Origin: Archilochus colubris
Taxonomy: Eukaryota; Chordata; Aves; Apodiformes; Trochilidae
Assembly (NCBI GenBank): GCA_023079485.1
Contig: CM041084.1
Location: 134,198,792-134,262,791, forward strand
Reading direction: 5' to 3'
DNA: 64,000 nucleotides
Shown: piece by piece, positions 61,910 through 64,000 of the stretch
Layout of the letters: each line of letters starts with the position of its first letter
How positions within the stretch are numbered: the first letter of the stretch is position 1
Made by a program: the position numbers and the translations under genes
Notes under the pieces: generated by a model
The model's database searches: none
Told to the model about the DNA's origin: nothing
Seen by the model: only the letters and a program-made list of their open reading frames with translations

Positions 61910-62470
61910 TAATCCCAAACAAAAATGGGCAGAGAATGGATTGAGAGCAGCCCAGCAGAGAAGGATTTGGGGGTCTTGGTTTATGAGAAGCTCAGTGTGA
62001 TCCAGAAATGTGAACTTGCAGCCCAAAATGTCATCTGTAGCTTGGGCTGCATCAGAAGGGTGGCCAGAAGGTCAAGGTTTCTTTCTTCCCCTATATTCTG
62101 CTCTTGTGAGACCCCACCTGGAGTCCCACATCCAGCTCTGGAAGGATGTGGAGCTCTTGTAACAAGTCCAGAGGAGGTACACTAATATGGTCAGAGGGCT
62201 GGAGCATCTCTCATATGAAGACAGACTGAGAGAGATGGGGTTGTTCAGCCTGGAGAAGAGAACAGTCTGGGAAGACCTCATAGTGAACCTCCAGTACATG
62301 AAGGGGCCTACAGGGAAGGTGGGGAGGGACTTTTCACAAGTGTGTGTAGTGATAGGACATGGGGTAATGGTTTTAAAATGGAAGAGGATAGATTTAGGTT
62401 GGAGATTAGGAAGAAATTCTTTAGTGTGAGGGTGGTGAGACACTGGAACAGGATTCTCAGGGAAGTTGTG
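61910..62470 (+). mobile_element. CR1 LINE fragment truncated at both ends
   Basis: It starts at 'ctaatcccaaacaaaaatgg' and reads 'SSPAEKDLGVLVYEKLSVI' and 'LAAQNVICSLGCIRR' (61925-62185), then '[19 protein letters not shown]' (62187-62429), and 'gtgagacactggaacagga'. It stops at 'ctcagggaagttgtg' (62470), before the end of ORF2. CR1 copies normally keep their 3' end, so the missing 3' UTR and tail point to a later deletion or replacement. A frameshift separates the two readable blocks near 62100. Confidence 0.9.
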
Positions 62471-63660
62471 TATCTGGTCCTCTCTGTCCCATGAGCATAA
62501 AACCTGCTCCCCTTGATTCCATATTTGCAGAATCCGTACCCAAATTTTATTTTTCCAACACTGCTAAGTGGGTGACCTTAGCAGTGCACAGCATTATAGT
62601 TACCCTACTGCTGCTGGCCTTGGGTCATTACACTCTCTGAGGGGACTGTGAGGCTTGGCCTTTTCCCACATTGCACACCCATGAGATCCAGATTCCCTTC
62701 ATGCTGCTGTTTGTCACTGCTACCTGTCTCATCCAGGTGTCTTCTACATCCTGCTGAATCAGCTTAACCCCATCCACTGCCTGGTAAGTGGAAAAATCAT
62801 GTGCCTGCAGCCTGGCAATACCTTCCCATTTTAAATATTGCTGCACCATTAATTTATATGTCAATATATAATTATTACTGATGCAGTTTAAGAACTGGAG
62901 GTAAAAAACCACCATGTATGTTTTTTCTGTAGGAGATTTATTTCCTGTTTTTACTGATAAACTACTTTTTTCTTGCTTTCAGTAAGACAGCATATTTGGG
63001 GGGAGGTGACAGTGTACTACTTTTCAATCATTCTCTGAAAATCCCACAAACAACAAACATTTTTTGCCACTAGGGCAGGAGCACACTCTCCCTGCTCCCT
63101 GAGGGGGCTGACAGCAAGATACAGTAGACCTGGTGGATGGCTTGGAAGTAAGCCCTTGCTGTTGGTTATGTATGCAGAGATCCCTCACCATGAGTTTCAG
63201 ATACCTGAGCCCACCAAAAACCATCTCAGCCAAAAAGCTCACCTAGAAGACCCCTCAGCCAATAGTCGACCACAGTTCATATCCAACCTAGCTTATCTGT
63301 GGCGGCCCCACCGGTGACCCAATTTGAGTGGTTCCCCTTGGAGCAGTGGGTGTGTAACCAGAAGTCCACCTTTTCAATCAGAACACTGTTCAAAGTAATT
63401 CCCCTGGGACTGACTGTCCTTGCCTCATAGATGAGAGTTATGCACGTTTTTATTCATCATTTTAAACTTAGGTTTAATTACACACTGTGTTGTATTAGTT
63501 CCCAGCTGCTATCTTGAACCTGTAAATAAGTTGTCTGTTGAAGTGTTTATAAGATCCCTGTTCAATTTGCCCAGTCTATCTTTTTTCTAACACCATTAAA
63601 CTGATTTTACAGTCACAGTTTGTTGGTCTCACACTTCTGCAACAGCTACCTCTCTCAGGA
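62471..63660. other. Unassigned GC-richer block with weak LTR-like traits
   Basis: The block directly follows the broken CR1. It includes a GC-rich word 'gtggcggccccaccggtgac' (63299-63318) and, near its end, 'accattaaactgattttaca' with ATTAAA (63594-63599), followed by 'gttggtctcacacttctgca'. That arrangement resembles the polyadenylation and R-U5 part of some LTRs. A 95-codon minus-strand frame (62628-62915) has no recognised domain. Without clear ends, a primer-binding site or viral protein, I leave it unassigned. Confidence 0.35.
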
Positions 63661-64000
63661 GCATGGTCATGTGCTGGAGGGCTCTATATCTTTGACACTG
63701 AGACCCCAGAAGCCTCTCCTGAGATGTGTACTTCAGAGCAGGAATCTTTTCTTTTAAAGCAGGCAGTAAAGTTGTTACTTGTGATATAATGGCCTACTGG
63801 TATGAATCCTCTGCAGGGAGGAGTTTCATTCAACATAAAGAAGTTAAAATCCACATGTATTGCCAACAAGATGCAAGTCCTGATCTCAAAGGATTTAAAC
63901 TAGACTGGGCTTGTAGTCTGCTTTTGAGTCTCAGTTTTGCAGAAGTTAAACTTTACACAGGAGTAGGTTGGTAGAGCCAATTAACTCTTCATTCTAATGT
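63661..64000. other. Unique sequence to the window end
   Basis: Nothing recognisable is seen. Open frames on both strands (63684-63869 and 63726-63974) overlap each other and carry no known domain. Confidence 0.45.

Noticed and set aside
62072..62443. 123-codon minus-strand open frame
   Set aside because: It is antisense to the plus-strand CR1 at 61910-62470 and shows no independent evidence of coding.

Overview
The window looks like non-coding vertebrate DNA from a bird. It is AT-rich, has no recognisable protein-coding gene, and is scattered with 5'-truncated CR1 LINE fragments. Several still carry the CR1 3' tail of short ATTCTATG-type repeats and the stretch whose reverse complement reads 'ggttggaagggacc'. 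CR1 is the dominant interspersed repeat of birds (established knowledge). One repeat at 17733-18281 resembles a solo LTR common in many bird genomes, which hints at Neoaves rather than chicken, but the species is not settled by anything here. I see no tRNA, rRNA, CRISPR array, operon or bacterial signature. The many 60-140 codon open frames look like chance frames or repeat remnants.

Layout. The region 1-10.5 kb is rich in CR1, all copies on the minus strand: 1321-1417, 4336-5190, 5981-7850 and 9715-10531. The 5981-7850 copy is the longest and keeps a damaged reverse transcriptase reading frame. Between the last two sits a 168-200 bp imperfect palindrome (about 8620-8820, core 8632-8799), which I could not assign to a family. 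From 11.4 to 12.45 kb there is a GC-richer, probably LTR-derived block. From 12.5 to 17.7 kb I see only unique AT-rich sequence, followed by the solo LTR at 17733-18281.

From 18.3 to 26.7 kb the sequence is featureless and AT-rich. Three CR1 fragments follow: 26737-26845 (+), 28074-28782 (+) and 30013-30583 (-). From 30.6 to 52.4 kb there are nearly 22 kb without visible CR1. That stretch is broken only by a 400-bp GGAA tetranucleotide microsatellite at 41455-41854 and some A-rich tracts.

The right end becomes repeat-rich again. A CR1 is inserted inside an older CR1 (52428-53062). Next to it is a pair of diverged direct repeats about 233 bp apart (53081-53391). Then come CR1 copies at 55310-55495 (+), 57015-57800 (-) and 61910-62470 (+), and a final GC-richer block (62471-63660) with weak LTR-like character.

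No genes work together here. The window is best read as an intergenic region or large intron whose visible history is repeat insertion and decay. The observations most worth checking are the palindrome at 8.6-8.8 kb, the GGAA array, the solo LTR with its candidate target-site duplication, the nested CR1 pair, and the unassigned GC-rich blocks at 11.4-12.45 kb and 62.5-63.7 kb.
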